Shown: positions 44,197 to 53,218 of the stretch, piece by piece
Layout: each line of letters starts with the position of its first letter
Position numbering within the stretch: the stretch's first letter is position 1
NCBI GenBank assembly: GCA_943842245.1
Contig: CALTAJ010000001.1
Location: 558,001 to 622,000 of the forward strand
Source: an uncultured Flavobacteriaceae bacterium
Lineage (GTDB): Bacteria > Bacteroidota > Bacteroidia > Flavobacteriales > Flavobacteriaceae
Reading direction: 5' to 3'
DNA length: 64,000 bases
Translations under genes and position numbers: made by a program
The notes under the pieces: generated by a model
What the model was told of the DNA's origin: nothing
Databases searched by the model: none
Seen by the model: only the letters and a program-made list of their open reading frames with translations

Positions 44197-44889
44197 TTAA
44201 AAATCCATAACACGGATAATCATTGTAGTATTAACAACTTTTCTTACACCTGAAACTTTCTTGGAAAAATCTGCAAATGCAGGATCTGCTAACATTTTTT
44301 TAGTATTTGATAATGCGGTTTTAATATCAGGAGAACCAATCCAAACAAAATGAGTAAAATCTGCATTTTTGCCTACTATAGGAGCAGCAAGACCATAAGA
44401 ATTTTTCTCATAACCCAACTTTTTAGCTATTTTTTGAGAAAAACTTTTAAATTCCTTTAAATACAATCCAGGGTTAGAAACCTCCATTTGATACATCATA
44501 AATACATTATCTTCATTCCAGTCTTCACCATTATACCAAATTGGTGTGTTTAAAGATTGGTTGGTGATTTCAGAAAATTCTGAAAGTTTACGCTCCCAAA
44601 TTAATTGAGCATCCATTGATTGTCCATATGTCGCAAAAGCTTGCTCAAATGCCGCTTCGTCTGGAAAACAAAATTGTATCGTGTGAGTAGCCTCATTTGT
44701 CCCATTTGGGCCGTAAGCAAATAAAGACTGTGTTCCTTGAATGTTCTTCCCCCATTCAGTATTCATTACTTCTGTCAGAGCAGATACAACCATCTCAGGT
44801 TCTTCTACTTTAAGATCAAAAAATAAACAATACTGAGCGTTTAATGATATAGTGCTTAGCACTAGTATTGATAAAAATAATTTTTTCAT
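44197..44889 (-). CDS. Secreted hypothetical protein, probable two-domain alpha/beta barrel
   Basis: After a signal peptide (about 1-18, ending LNAQ), the sequence has two similar alpha/beta units: CLFFDLKVEEPEMVVSALTEV with IQFCFPDEAAFEQAF, and MMYQMEVSNPGLYLKEFKSF with FVWIGSPDIKTALSNTKKM. This suggests a dimeric alpha/beta-barrel (ferredoxin-like) fold in tandem. The start at 44889 is preceded by AAATCAATTTAAC. No enzyme motif is visible. A broken relative may lie at 15694. The gene is divergent from the TetR gene, so TetR might control it too. Confidence 0.65.
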   Translation of the reverse strand: MKKLFLSILVLSTISLNAQYCLFFDLKVEEPEMVVSALTEVMNTEWGKNIQGTQSLFAYGPNGTNEATHTIQFCFPDEAAFEQAFATYGQSMDAQLIWERKLSEFSEITNQSLNTPIWYNGEDWNEDNVFMMYQMEVSNPGLYLKEFKSFSQKIAKKLGYEKNSYGLAAPIVGKNADFTHFVWIGSPDIKTALSNTKKMLADPAFADFSKKVSGVRKVVNTTMIIRVMDF

Positions 44890-44987
44890 GTTAAATTGAT
44901 TTAAGTTATAATTAAGCGAATATATAGAGATTGATTTTAATATCAAATACGAATATCATGTTTGTTTTATTGAAATTTTAGATTACG

Positions 44988-45020
44988 TATTTGTAATATT
45001 GTTACTATATTTGTAATATT
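44988..45020 (+). promoter_or_regulatory. Direct repeats and dyad upstream of the TetR gene, candidate operator/promoter
   Basis: TATTTGTAATATT occurs twice exactly, at 44988-45000 and 45008-45020, 20 bases apart and thus on the same DNA face. Between them GTAATATTGTTAC (44993-45005) is a dyad. The second repeat overlaps TATATTTG (45006-45013), an exact TAnnTTTG -7 element 28 bases before the TetR GTG start. This is where an autoregulating TetR protein would be expected to bind (inference). Confidence 0.55.
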
Positions 45021-45040
45021 TAACTTAAAAAGTAACACTA

Positions 45041-45613
45041 GTGTCTTCCTCTTTATTTTTAAAAATATCTGAAAAATTATTCTTCAAATTTGGTTATCGG
45101 AGAGTAACAATTAAAGACATCTGTGAAGGAGCATCCTTGAGCAAAATGACTTTTTATAGGTATTTTAAAAATAAGGAGGAGGTTGCAAAAATTGTACTTA
45201 AAAATATAATAGATGAATCAAATAAAAAATTCGAATCTATTATGGAAAGCGATAATCTATTTATAAATAAAATTGAAAATCTAATTTTATTAAACGAGAG
45301 TTTAATAGATCGAATAGGTAGTGACTTTTTAAACGATATCATCTCTTTAAAAGCTAATATTTTCAAAAGTTTAATAGATAAACAATCTATTTATGAAGAG
45401 AGGAAAATCGAAGAATATTTTAAAAAAGCGCAAAAAGCAGGAGAATTAAATAAAAAAACACCAATATCTTTTTTTATTTATATGCTAAAAGATATTCAAG
45501 AAAAGTTGCAGGATGAAAAATTAAAAAGATTATATAGCAATGAAAAAGACTTGATGAAAGACTTAACTAACTATTATTTTTTTGGTATCGCACCAAAAAA
45601 TAAAGAAATGTAA
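45041..45613 (+). CDS. TetR-family transcriptional regulator
   Basis: TetR-type repressor. The N-terminal helix-turn-helix is clear: FFKFGYRRVTIKDICEGASLSKMTFYRYFKNKEEV (about 13-47). The C-terminal ligand domain is lysine-rich and has no recognisable ligand class. The start is GTG, at the beginning of the coherent domain. It is the first gene of a six-gene unit with only five bases to the outer-membrane protein gene, so it probably regulates the exporter operon including itself. Confidence 0.88.
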   Translation: MSSSLFLKISEKLFFKFGYRRVTIKDICEGASLSKMTFYRYFKNKEEVAKIVLKNIIDESNKKFESIMESDNLFINKIENLILLNESLIDRIGSDFLNDIISLKANIFKSLIDKQSIYEERKIEEYFKKAQKAGELNKKTPISFFIYMLKDIQEKLQDEKLKRLYSNEKDLMKDLTNYYFFGIAPKNKEM

Positions 45614-45618
45614 ATTTC

Positions 45619-46746
45619 ATGAATCTAAATAATTTTCTTTGTTTTTTGGTTTTATCTTTTTTATGCTTACCTGTTTGTGCCCAGTTCGAATTTGATGGTC
45701 AGCTTTTGGGTCAAACTAGTCTTGGTCTGGAAAAACAAAGTTCTAAATTTATAGGGGCTAGATATTTACCTAGTTTAAACTTTAAAAAGAAAACAGATAG
45801 TTTGTCTTCTTTTGCTATTCAGATTTCAGGAAATTTTAGTGCTACTCAATTTTTAACCTCTGAAAAAAAGAATGAATCAAGCTCAAGTATTGATCCTTAC
45901 AGAATTTGGTTAAGATATCAAGTTAAGAATTGGGAATTTAGAGCAGGTTTACAAAAAATTGATTTTGGAGTAGCTCAGTTACTTAGACCCATTCAGTGGT
46001 TTAATCAAATTGACCCAAGAGATCCACTTGGACTAACTAATGGTGTAAATGGATTATTAATTAGACATTACTTTGAAAATAATTCTAATTTATGGGTGTG
46101 GGGCCTTTATGGAAATCAAAAGCAGAGGGGGTTTGATGCATTACCGACGATAAAGGATATTCCAGAATTTGGTGGAAGATTTCAGAGTTTTATTCCAAAA
46201 GGTGAAGCTGCCATTTCATATCACTATAGACAAGCAGGAGGAGACTCAGCCTTAGAAATAAATACTTACCAAAGTCCAGAGCACAGAATTGGGTTTGATG
46301 CAAAATTAGATTTAGGCTTTGGAGTTTGGACAGAAGCGGCTTTAGTACATAAGGTTAATAATATAGGCCCACTTACAAATCAATTTCTGCTTAATCTTGG
46401 AATAGATTTTACATTTGGAATTGGAAAAGGCCTAACTATTTCTAAAGAATATCTTTTTTCCAAATATTCAGATAATCAGCTAAATGATTCTATAAGTAGA
46501 GGTATTAGCGCATTTAGTTTTAATTATCCTTTAAATTTCTTTAGCTCCCTAAGTGCTTTGATTTATCAGCAATGGAATAATAACAAACAAACATTGATGT
46601 TAAATTACCAACATCAATTCAATAACTTATCAGGATACATTATATTGTATTACAATCCTGATTCTATAGAAGGAATACAACAAAACGATATTTTCAGAAG
46701 CTTTGCAGGTCCTGGAATTCAATTATTATTAGTCTATAATCACTAA
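45619..46746 (+). CDS. Outer-membrane beta-barrel protein of an ABC export operon
   Basis: The signal peptide (1-21, ending VCAQ) is followed by alternating short strands throughout (FEFDGQLLGQTSLGL, FAIQISGNFSATQFL, IWLRYQVKNWEFRAGLQKI) and an end in LLLVYNH; this is typical of a barrel of about 350 residues. The segment RAGLQKIDFGVAQLLRP resembles DUF1302/porin-like proteins found in lipid-export loci. It is two bases ahead of the ABC ATPase gene. Its exact family is not certain. Confidence 0.7.
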   Translation: MNLNNFLCFLVLSFLCLPVCAQFEFDGQLLGQTSLGLEKQSSKFIGARYLPSLNFKKKTDSLSSFAIQISGNFSATQFLTSEKKNESSSSIDPYRIWLRYQVKNWEFRAGLQKIDFGVAQLLRPIQWFNQIDPRDPLGLTNGVNGLLIRHYFENNSNLWVWGLYGNQKQRGFDALPTIKDIPEFGGRFQSFIPKGEAAISYHYRQAGGDSALEINTYQSPEHRIGFDAKLDLGFGVWTEAALVHKVNNIGPLTNQFLLNLGIDFTFGIGKGLTISKEYLFSKYSDNQLNDSISRGISAFSFNYPLNFFSSLSALIYQQWNNNKQTLMLNYQHQFNNLSGYIILYYNPDSIEGIQQNDIFRSFAGPGIQLLLVYNH

Positions 46747-46748
46747 AG

Positions 46749-47441
46749 ATGAAAAAAGAGCCAATTATACAAGTTAAGAATGCTTCAAAAAGCTATCCAA
46801 TAGCTGGAAAAGAATTTATGGCGTTGAAGCAAATAGATTTATCATTAAATAAAGGAGAGTTTGCAGGAATTGTAGGTCCAAGTGGTTCTGGAAAAACTAC
46901 TTTACTAAATATTATAGGATCATTAGATAAGCCTACAAAGGGAGATGCTTTTGTTTTAAACAAAGACATTAAAGCCCTTAGTCACAAAGAAGCTGCATCA
47001 CTTAGGAACTATCATATTGGTTTTATATTTCAAGTCTTTAATCTGCTTCCTGTATATACCGTTTTTGAGAATGTAGAATTTGCACTTTTGTTACAAAATA
47101 ATTCAGCTAAGGAAAGAAGAGAAGCGGTCATGAGAGCATTAAAATGGGTTGGACTTTCTGATCATGCAGATAAAAGGCCTGATAAACTATCCGGAGGCGA
47201 AAGCCAAAGAGTAGCTATAGCAAGAGCGATGGTTAAAACTCCCAAAATTGTTCTTGCTGACGAACCTACTGCAAATCTAGATTCTGAAAATGCACATGAA
47301 ATACTCAAGACTATGAAAAAACTTAATCAAGAATTAGGAACCACTTTTCTTTTTTCGACTCATGATGAAAAAGTAATGGGTTATTTAGATAGGACCATTC
47401 ATCTAAGGGATGGTAAGATTGAAAAAGATGAAAAAAATTAA
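46749..47441 (+). CDS. LolD/MacB-type ABC transporter ATPase
   Basis: ABC ATPase with Walker A GPSGSGKT (43-50), the Q-loop in IFQVFNLLPVYTVFENVEF, signature LSGGESQRVAIARAM, Walker B IVLADEPTANLD and the switch histidine in FSTHD. The ENVEFALLL and GGE(S/Q)QRVAIARA features place it in the LolD/MacB/FtsE group, which drives transport within the envelope and not into the cell. Two permease genes follow at once. Confidence 0.93.
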   Translation: MKKEPIIQVKNASKSYPIAGKEFMALKQIDLSLNKGEFAGIVGPSGSGKTTLLNIIGSLDKPTKGDAFVLNKDIKALSHKEAASLRNYHIGFIFQVFNLLPVYTVFENVEFALLLQNNSAKERREAVMRALKWVGLSDHADKRPDKLSGGESQRVAIARAMVKTPKIVLADEPTANLDSENAHEILKTMKKLNQELGTTFLFSTHDEKVMGYLDRTIHLRDGKIEKDEKN

Positions 47442-47443
47442 TT

Positions 47444-48598
47444 ATGAAATTAGAATTAAACCTTGCGCTTAAAAATCTATTCGGAGCCCGACTAAGGACA
47501 CTTTTGAACGTTTTAGTTTTATCCTTCTCTTTTGTAATTATAATTTTTCTTAATTCTATAATGGATGGATGGGATCAACAAGCTCAAAAAGATAGCATAG
47601 AATGGGAGTTTGGAAATGGACATCTTATTAATGAAAAATTTGATCCTTTAGACCCTTATACCATTTTGGATGGGCATGGTAAAATTCCTGAAGAAAATGT
47701 TGGGCTAACTCCTATTCTTGAGCGTCAGGCATCCATTTATCCTCAAGGGAGAATGATTAGTATAGTTTTAAAAGGAATTAGTAGTGAGCAAGAAATTTTA
47801 AAATTACCGACCAAAATATTAAAAGAAAGTAAAGAAGAATTTCCTGTAATAATTGGTAAAAGACTTGCCGAGTCTGCTAAATTAAATAAAGGTGATCGAG
47901 TTCAAGTTAGGTGGCGTGATAGTAAAGGGACTTACGATGCTAATACACTATCAATTACTGAGGTCTTTGATTCTAATGTACCCAATATCGATAATGGAAA
48001 AATTTGGATAGATATTAATAAACTTTGGGAAATGACAAATCTAGAAAATGAAGCTTCTTATTTTATTGTTAATGAACAATTTAAAAATCCTGAATTATCT
48101 TCTTGGGATTTCAAATCACAGTTTACCTTACTAAAAAGCCTCAAAGATTTAATCAACCAAAAAAAAACAGCTCAATCTATCGTTTATGGACTTTTATTAG
48201 CAATTGCACTCTTAGCAATTTTTGATACTCAAATTTTATCAATTTTTAGAAGACAAAAGGAGATTGGAACTTATATAGCATTAGGAATGACTCGCTTACG
48301 CGTAGTACGTTTATTTACAATAGAGGGAAGTGTATACAGTATTTTAGCGCTAATCATAGGGAGTATTTATGGGATTCCTTTTTTTATTTATATGTCTGAA
48401 GCCGGTTTTCCAATACCCCCAGCAGACCAAAAAATGGGAATTGCATTAGCTGATGTAATCTACCCTGTTTACGGTGTTAAATTAGTTTTAATGACCATTT
48501 TAACAGTCATTATATCCGCTACAATTGTAAGTTATCTTCCCGCGAGAAAAATTGCAAAATTAAATCCAGTTCTCGCACTTAAAGGAAAAAAACAATGA
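47444..48598 (+). CDS. FtsX/LolCE-like ABC transporter permease 1
   Basis: Permease of the FtsX/LolC/MacB type: one N-terminal transmembrane helix (about 17-40), a large periplasmic domain and three C-terminal helices (from about 245, TAQSIVYGLLLAIALLAIFD). The FtsX core is RRQKEIGTYIALGMTRLRVVRLFTIEG. Length of 384 is usual. Its last four bases overlap the start of the second permease (ATGA), a coupling sign. Confidence 0.9.
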   Translation: MKLELNLALKNLFGARLRTLLNVLVLSFSFVIIIFLNSIMDGWDQQAQKDSIEWEFGNGHLINEKFDPLDPYTILDGHGKIPEENVGLTPILERQASIYPQGRMISIVLKGISSEQEILKLPTKILKESKEEFPVIIGKRLAESAKLNKGDRVQVRWRDSKGTYDANTLSITEVFDSNVPNIDNGKIWIDINKLWEMTNLENEASYFIVNEQFKNPELSSWDFKSQFTLLKSLKDLINQKKTAQSIVYGLLLAIALLAIFDTQILSIFRRQKEIGTYIALGMTRLRVVRLFTIEGSVYSILALIIGSIYGIPFFIYMSEAGFPIPPADQKMGIALADVIYPVYGVKLVLMTILTVIISATIVSYLPARKIAKLNPVLALKGKKQ

Positions 48599-49869
48599 TA
48601 AAATTCATAATAAAAGGGATTTTAAGAGATAAAAGTAAAAGTATAATTCCAATTGCTGTTATATCAGTTGGAGTTATGGTGACAGTCATGATGTCTGGGT
48701 TCTTGGAAGGAATTTTTTCTGATGTGATTAATCAAAATGCAAAGCTTGATACGGGACATGTTAAGATTATGACTAAACCTTATGCAGAAAACAAAGAACA
48801 GCTTCCCAACGATCTAGCACTACTTGAAATCAGTGAATTAATTGATTCTTTAAATCTTAATTATCCTGATTTAATCTGGACGCCAAGAATTAAATTTGGA
48901 GGAATAATGGATGTTCCTGATGCCTCAGGTAATACTAAATCACAGGGTCCTGGGATGGGATTAGCAATGTCTATTCAAAGTAAAGAATCTGGAGAATTAC
49001 AAAGACTTCAATTAAAAAAATCACTAAATAAAGGCAGGTTACCTGAACGCAGTGGAGAAATTATTTTAAGTGATGATTATGCAACTAAACTAAATATTTC
49101 GCCAGGAGAAAAAATTACATTTTTTGGAACTACAATGGAAGGTAGCATGGTTTTTCAAAGTTTTGAAATGACCGGTACTGTGAGGTTTGGATCACCACTA
49201 ATGGATAAAGGTACTTTTATCATTGATATTAGTGATGCTCAAAATATGCTGGATATGGAAAATGGAACTGGAGAGCTTTTAGGATATTTTAAAGACAACA
49301 GATACGATGATCAAAAAGCTTTAATTATTTCAGAAAATTTTAATACAAAATTTAATGAAAGTAAAGACGAATATGCTCCTATGATGTTAACACTAAAAGA
49401 TCAAAATGGTTTAAGAGAAAGTTTAGATATGGGAGATGCTTTTTCTGGGATTTTTATTTTCATATTTATTCTAGCAATGTCACTTGTTCTATGGAATACT
49501 GGACTAATTGGTGGTTTGAGGCGTTATAATGAATTTGGTATCCGTTTAGCACTTGGAGAATCTAAAAATAATGTGTTTAAACTGCTGTTAATTGAGGCTT
49601 CCGTTATTGGAACAATTGGCTCAATAATTGGAACAATATTGGGTGTTATTTTTTGTTATTACCTTCAAGAAGTTGGAATTGACATCTCAGAAGATACCGC
49701 CAATTCAACAATAATAATGCCCTCGGTAATGAGAGCTTACGTCACCCCTAATCTTTTCTTTATAGGTTTTATTCCTGGATTATTTTCAATGCTTTTTGGA
49801 ACTGCCTTAGCAGGAAGAGGAATTTATAAAAGAGAAACTGCTCGACTATTTAAAGAATTAGAAGTATAA
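48595..49869 (+). CDS. FtsX/LolCE-like ABC transporter permease 2
   Basis: Second permease with the same topology: N-terminal helix (about 16-38), periplasmic domain and a C-terminal FtsX domain (GLRRYNEFGIRLALGESKNNVFKLLLIEA). The two permeases are different in sequence, so the transporter is a heterodimer plus two ATPases, like LolCDE. The 424 residues are slightly longer than its partner. Nine bases separate it from the LolA-like gene. Confidence 0.9.
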   Translation: MIKFIIKGILRDKSKSIIPIAVISVGVMVTVMMSGFLEGIFSDVINQNAKLDTGHVKIMTKPYAENKEQLPNDLALLEISELIDSLNLNYPDLIWTPRIKFGGIMDVPDASGNTKSQGPGMGLAMSIQSKESGELQRLQLKKSLNKGRLPERSGEIILSDDYATKLNISPGEKITFFGTTMEGSMVFQSFEMTGTVRFGSPLMDKGTFIIDISDAQNMLDMENGTGELLGYFKDNRYDDQKALIISENFNTKFNESKDEYAPMMLTLKDQNGLRESLDMGDAFSGIFIFIFILAMSLVLWNTGLIGGLRRYNEFGIRLALGESKNNVFKLLLIEASVIGTIGSIIGTILGVIFCYYLQEVGIDISEDTANSTIIMPSVMRAYVTPNLFFIGFIPGLFSMLFGTALAGRGIYKRETARLFKELEV

Positions 49870-49878
49870 AATAAAATT

Positions 49879-50628
49879 ATGAATAAACAACTTGCCATTT
49901 TCTTATTTTCAATTCAATTACCTTTTTTACTATCATCACAACAAAGCGATCAAAAGGCTATAAACATCATTGAAAAAATAGATAAAAACATGTTCTCTAA
50001 AACTCAAATTGTCACTTCTGAAATGATCGTTTATGGAAAAAGAAAAAAAAGAGTAATTAGATCAAAAGGTTATTCGATGGGAAAGGAAAATAATTTTACT
50101 GAATATCTATCCCCTGAAAGAGAAAAAGGAACTAAAATGTTAAAGCTTGATGATCGTTTATGGATTTATTCACCCGCAACGGATCGAACTATTCAACTCT
50201 CAGGTCATCTTCTAAGACAATCTGTTATGGGTTCTGATCTATCTTATGAAGATATGATGGAAGAAAGGAAATTATCTGAAGTATATGATGCCAAAATAGT
50301 ACAAGAAGAAAATTTTAATAATTCTCCTGTTTGGATAATTGAACTTACATCTAAAGTTGAAGGATTAGCCTACTTCAAAAGAACCTTATGGATTGATAAA
50401 AATAAGTATGTACCCTTAAAAGAAAATCTATATGCCAAAAGTGGAACCTTGCTTAAAACAACCACCTTTACTGACATAAGAAAAATTGACGCTAGGTGGT
50501 ATCCTATGAAAATAAATTATAAGGATATGCTTAAAGATGGAAAAGGCACTGATTTTGTCATCCTCGATATTTCTTTTGACTCTAAAATACCTAAGGAGTA
50601 TTTTTCTAAAAATATATTAAAAAAATAA
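49879..50628 (+). CDS. LolA-like outer-membrane lipoprotein-sorting protein
   Basis: Exported protein (signal peptide about 1-21) of the COG2834 outer-membrane lipoprotein-sorting group: KGYSMGKENNFTEYLSPEREKGTKML, LDDRLWIYSPATDRTIQLSGHLLRQSVMGSDLSYEDMM and the end WYPMKINYKDM. These are LolA-fold proteins found with exporters of uncertain substrate, distinct from the housekeeping LolA. The last gene of the TetR/barrel/ABC operon; it is likely the periplasmic carrier between the ABC transporter and the barrel (inference). Confidence 0.85.
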   Translation: MNKQLAIFLFSIQLPFLLSSQQSDQKAINIIEKIDKNMFSKTQIVTSEMIVYGKRKKRVIRSKGYSMGKENNFTEYLSPEREKGTKMLKLDDRLWIYSPATDRTIQLSGHLLRQSVMGSDLSYEDMMEERKLSEVYDAKIVQEENFNNSPVWIIELTSKVEGLAYFKRTLWIDKNKYVPLKENLYAKSGTLLKTTTFTDIRKIDARWYPMKINYKDMLKDGKGTDFVILDISFDSKIPKEYFSKNILKK

Positions 50629-50782
50629 TCTTGATTGAATTTTCTGAAAAAACTATAAAGTTAATTTACTTTAAAAGTAGTTTTTCTGTTAGATTGGTGA
50701 AATGATTCAGAACTAGAGCTAAATTTACCTTTGGAAATCAATCCCTTATATCCCCTTTTGTTAGGATTAAGCATATCCTCTT

Positions 50783-53218
50783 TTACTTCTTTATTACTAC
50801 TTTTTCAACTCCGTTATCTGTCAATATTTTTAGTGTCTGCTTTAGTTTGTCTTCTTTTAGTATCTCTAATTTTTTAATAATTTCAGTTAATCTGATTTTT
50901 AAAATCTTATATACCTCAAGATATGAGTCTGCTGGTTTAAAGTCAGATATTTGAACATTACTAGCCAAATAGAATAGTTTTTCAACAATCATTTTCTCAA
51001 ATCTTACGCCATCTTGACCAGTTCCAGTAATTTTTAATTGAACTAACTGATTTTCAATTTCTAAAAAGGATGATTCTAATTTTTCAACCATTATCATTAA
51101 TTCTTTATTTTGTTTTGAGTTTTTTAGAATAGCACTAAGATCAAGCAGCTGTCTTCTTATAGTTTCAATAGAATTAATATGTTTAATAGCAAGATTCAAA
51201 TCATCATAAATTTTAGTTACTAATTCATTTTGAAGTGATATGTCTTCTAAAGTCCCTTCTGAATTTGGATCTTTTATGACTTTTAACGGCCTAGTAGTAG
51301 AACTTTTAGCTGTTTTTAAAGTTACATTATATATCCCTGGAGGTGACAATATCGAAAAATTTTCTTCCCCTTTTCTTTCTCTATTCTCATCAAGAGAAAA
51401 CCAATCTGCATAGAGAGGTTTAGTTCTAAAAATAATTTCATTTGTTTTATCAGTGGAAAAATCCCACCAAATCCTATTAATACCTTTAATCCCTTTGTCT
51501 TTAATTTTTCTAATTGTATCGTTTTCTTGGTTGGTGATAATTATTTCTATTTCATCTTCACTGTTTTTTAGCCAATAATTAATAGATGCTCCCTTAGGAG
51601 GGCTTTGACCAGTAGATGCTTCCCGTAAAACCTGTAGACTACTTGTAACATTTTGGAATCTATACGAAGGTTTAATATCAAAAAGATGAGATTCTTTTTT
51701 CTCTATATTTTCGTTTAATTGTTGTAATGGAGATAAGTCGTCTAAAATCCAAATTCCTCGTCCATATGTCCCAACTACAAGATCGTTAAAATGTTCTTGA
51801 ACATCAATCCAATACATTGGAGAAGGAGGAAGGTTTGACATTAAACTCTGCCATTTGTCACCATCATCATATGAAATATACAAAGCATTCTCTGTGCCTA
51901 GATATAGTAGTCCCTCTTTAACGGGATCTTCTTTAATATTTCTAGTATAACTTAAATTACCAGGTTTAATACCATTAGTAATTTTTTCCCAGGATTTTCC
52001 AAAATTTTCTGTCTTGTAGACATATGGTTTAAAATCTCCAATTTGATGGAATTCAATTGTTAAATAAGCTTTCCCAGGATTCCATTTAGAAGCTTCAATA
52101 TTTCTAACGACACCCATTTTTGGTAGTTTTGGGATGTTTTTTGTTACATTTTCCCAAGTCTCCCCATTATTCTGGCTAATATGAACTAAACCGTCATTAG
52201 TTCCAGCCCAAAAGACTCCTTTTTTAATTGGTGATTCATCAAATGCATAAATTACATTTGCATATTCAACTGCAATATTATCCCCTGTCAATCCACCAGA
52301 AAAACCTTGCATTTTTTTATCATTTAGGGTTAAATCCGGGCTAATTATTTCCCATGATTGCCCGTCATTTGTTGTTTTATGAACATGTTGACTAGTAACA
52401 TAGATTGTTTTATTATCATGAGGTGATATCAATAATGGGAAGGTCCATTGAAATCTGTATTTAAGTAAAGAAGCATAACTTCCAGCAGCATATTCAGGCC
52501 AAACTTCAAGCTGTCTGTATTGCTTCGTCTTTTCATTATATCTAGTTACTATGCCCCCAAGTGATCCAGATCCTGACGCACTTGACCAAACAATGTCGGG
52601 GTTTACTGGATCTGGTGTTGCAAAACCACTTTCTCCTCCTCCAATTTCTCTCCACATTCCTGATTGTATCATTCCAGAATGCCACCAATTCTCAGTTCTA
52701 GATCTGCTTGGACCCTTCATTGAAGGTCCATCTTGTCTATTGGTTAATAAATTATATGGAATATTATTATCTGTCGTTACATGATAAAGTTGAGCTATAG
52801 GTAAAAATGTTTTAAGCCATGATTTCCCTCTATTTTGAGAAATAGATATTCCTCCATCACCAGCTACTGCCATTCTATTTCCATCAAATGGGTCTATCCA
52901 CATTTCATGATGATCCCAATTTGGAGATGACAATTGAGAACCATTTTTATTATTTTCATCTTCATCGCTCTTTATTGCTTTTGTTGCTGAAATACCCCCA
53001 TCAATACTTGAGAAAAAATCACTTGTCATAAAGTATATTTCGTTAGGATTGTCTGGAGAAGCAGCTGTCCTAGTATAATAGGCTTGTCTTCCTCCAAGGT
53101 TTCTGTTTGAGTTAATTAGTTTGAATGTTTTTCCATTATCATCTGATCTCCACAATTCTCCTGATTCTGTTTCTACTCCATTTAAAGGTACCCCCGTCAC
53201 CAGTTTCAATAAGTGCAT
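50783..53218 (-). CDS. VPS10/sortilin-like BNR-repeat protein, C-terminal part after a frameshift
   Basis: The larger part (about 800 residues) of a secreted beta-propeller protein often annotated as glycosyl hydrolase or VPS10 domain protein. It contains repeated sialidase-type motifs (SDDNGKTFKLI, NRGKSWLKTF, NDGQSWEIIS, NNGETWENVT, NFGKSWEKI, DDGDKWQSLM) followed by a helical C-terminal domain with charged coiled-coil-like segments. The N-terminal 270 residues are in another frame at 53139-54023. Real sequence in this frame probably starts at GVPLNGVETESGELW; the codons before it are artefactual. Confidence 0.82.
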   Translation of the reverse strand: MHLLKLVTGVPLNGVETESGELWRSDDNGKTFKLINSNRNLGGRQAYYTRTAASPDNPNEIYFMTSDFFSSIDGGISATKAIKSDEDENNKNGSQLSSPNWDHHEMWIDPFDGNRMAVAGDGGISISQNRGKSWLKTFLPIAQLYHVTTDNNIPYNLLTNRQDGPSMKGPSRSRTENWWHSGMIQSGMWREIGGGESGFATPDPVNPDIVWSSASGSGSLGGIVTRYNEKTKQYRQLEVWPEYAAGSYASLLKYRFQWTFPLLISPHDNKTIYVTSQHVHKTTNDGQSWEIISPDLTLNDKKMQGFSGGLTGDNIAVEYANVIYAFDESPIKKGVFWAGTNDGLVHISQNNGETWENVTKNIPKLPKMGVVRNIEASKWNPGKAYLTIEFHQIGDFKPYVYKTENFGKSWEKITNGIKPGNLSYTRNIKEDPVKEGLLYLGTENALYISYDDGDKWQSLMSNLPPSPMYWIDVQEHFNDLVVGTYGRGIWILDDLSPLQQLNENIEKKESHLFDIKPSYRFQNVTSSLQVLREASTGQSPPKGASINYWLKNSEDEIEIIITNQENDTIRKIKDKGIKGINRIWWDFSTDKTNEIIFRTKPLYADWFSLDENRERKGEENFSILSPPGIYNVTLKTAKSSTTRPLKVIKDPNSEGTLEDISLQNELVTKIYDDLNLAIKHINSIETIRRQLLDLSAILKNSKQNKELMIMVEKLESSFLEIENQLVQLKITGTGQDGVRFEKMIVEKLFYLASNVQISDFKPADSYLEVYKILKIRLTEIIKKLEILKEDKLKQTLKILTDNGVEKVVIKK

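Noticed and set aside
50661-50774. Minus-strand 37-codon frame after the VPS10-like gene
   Set aside because: It has an ATG but no signal peptide, helix or motif, and lies in a downstream untranslated region of low complexity.
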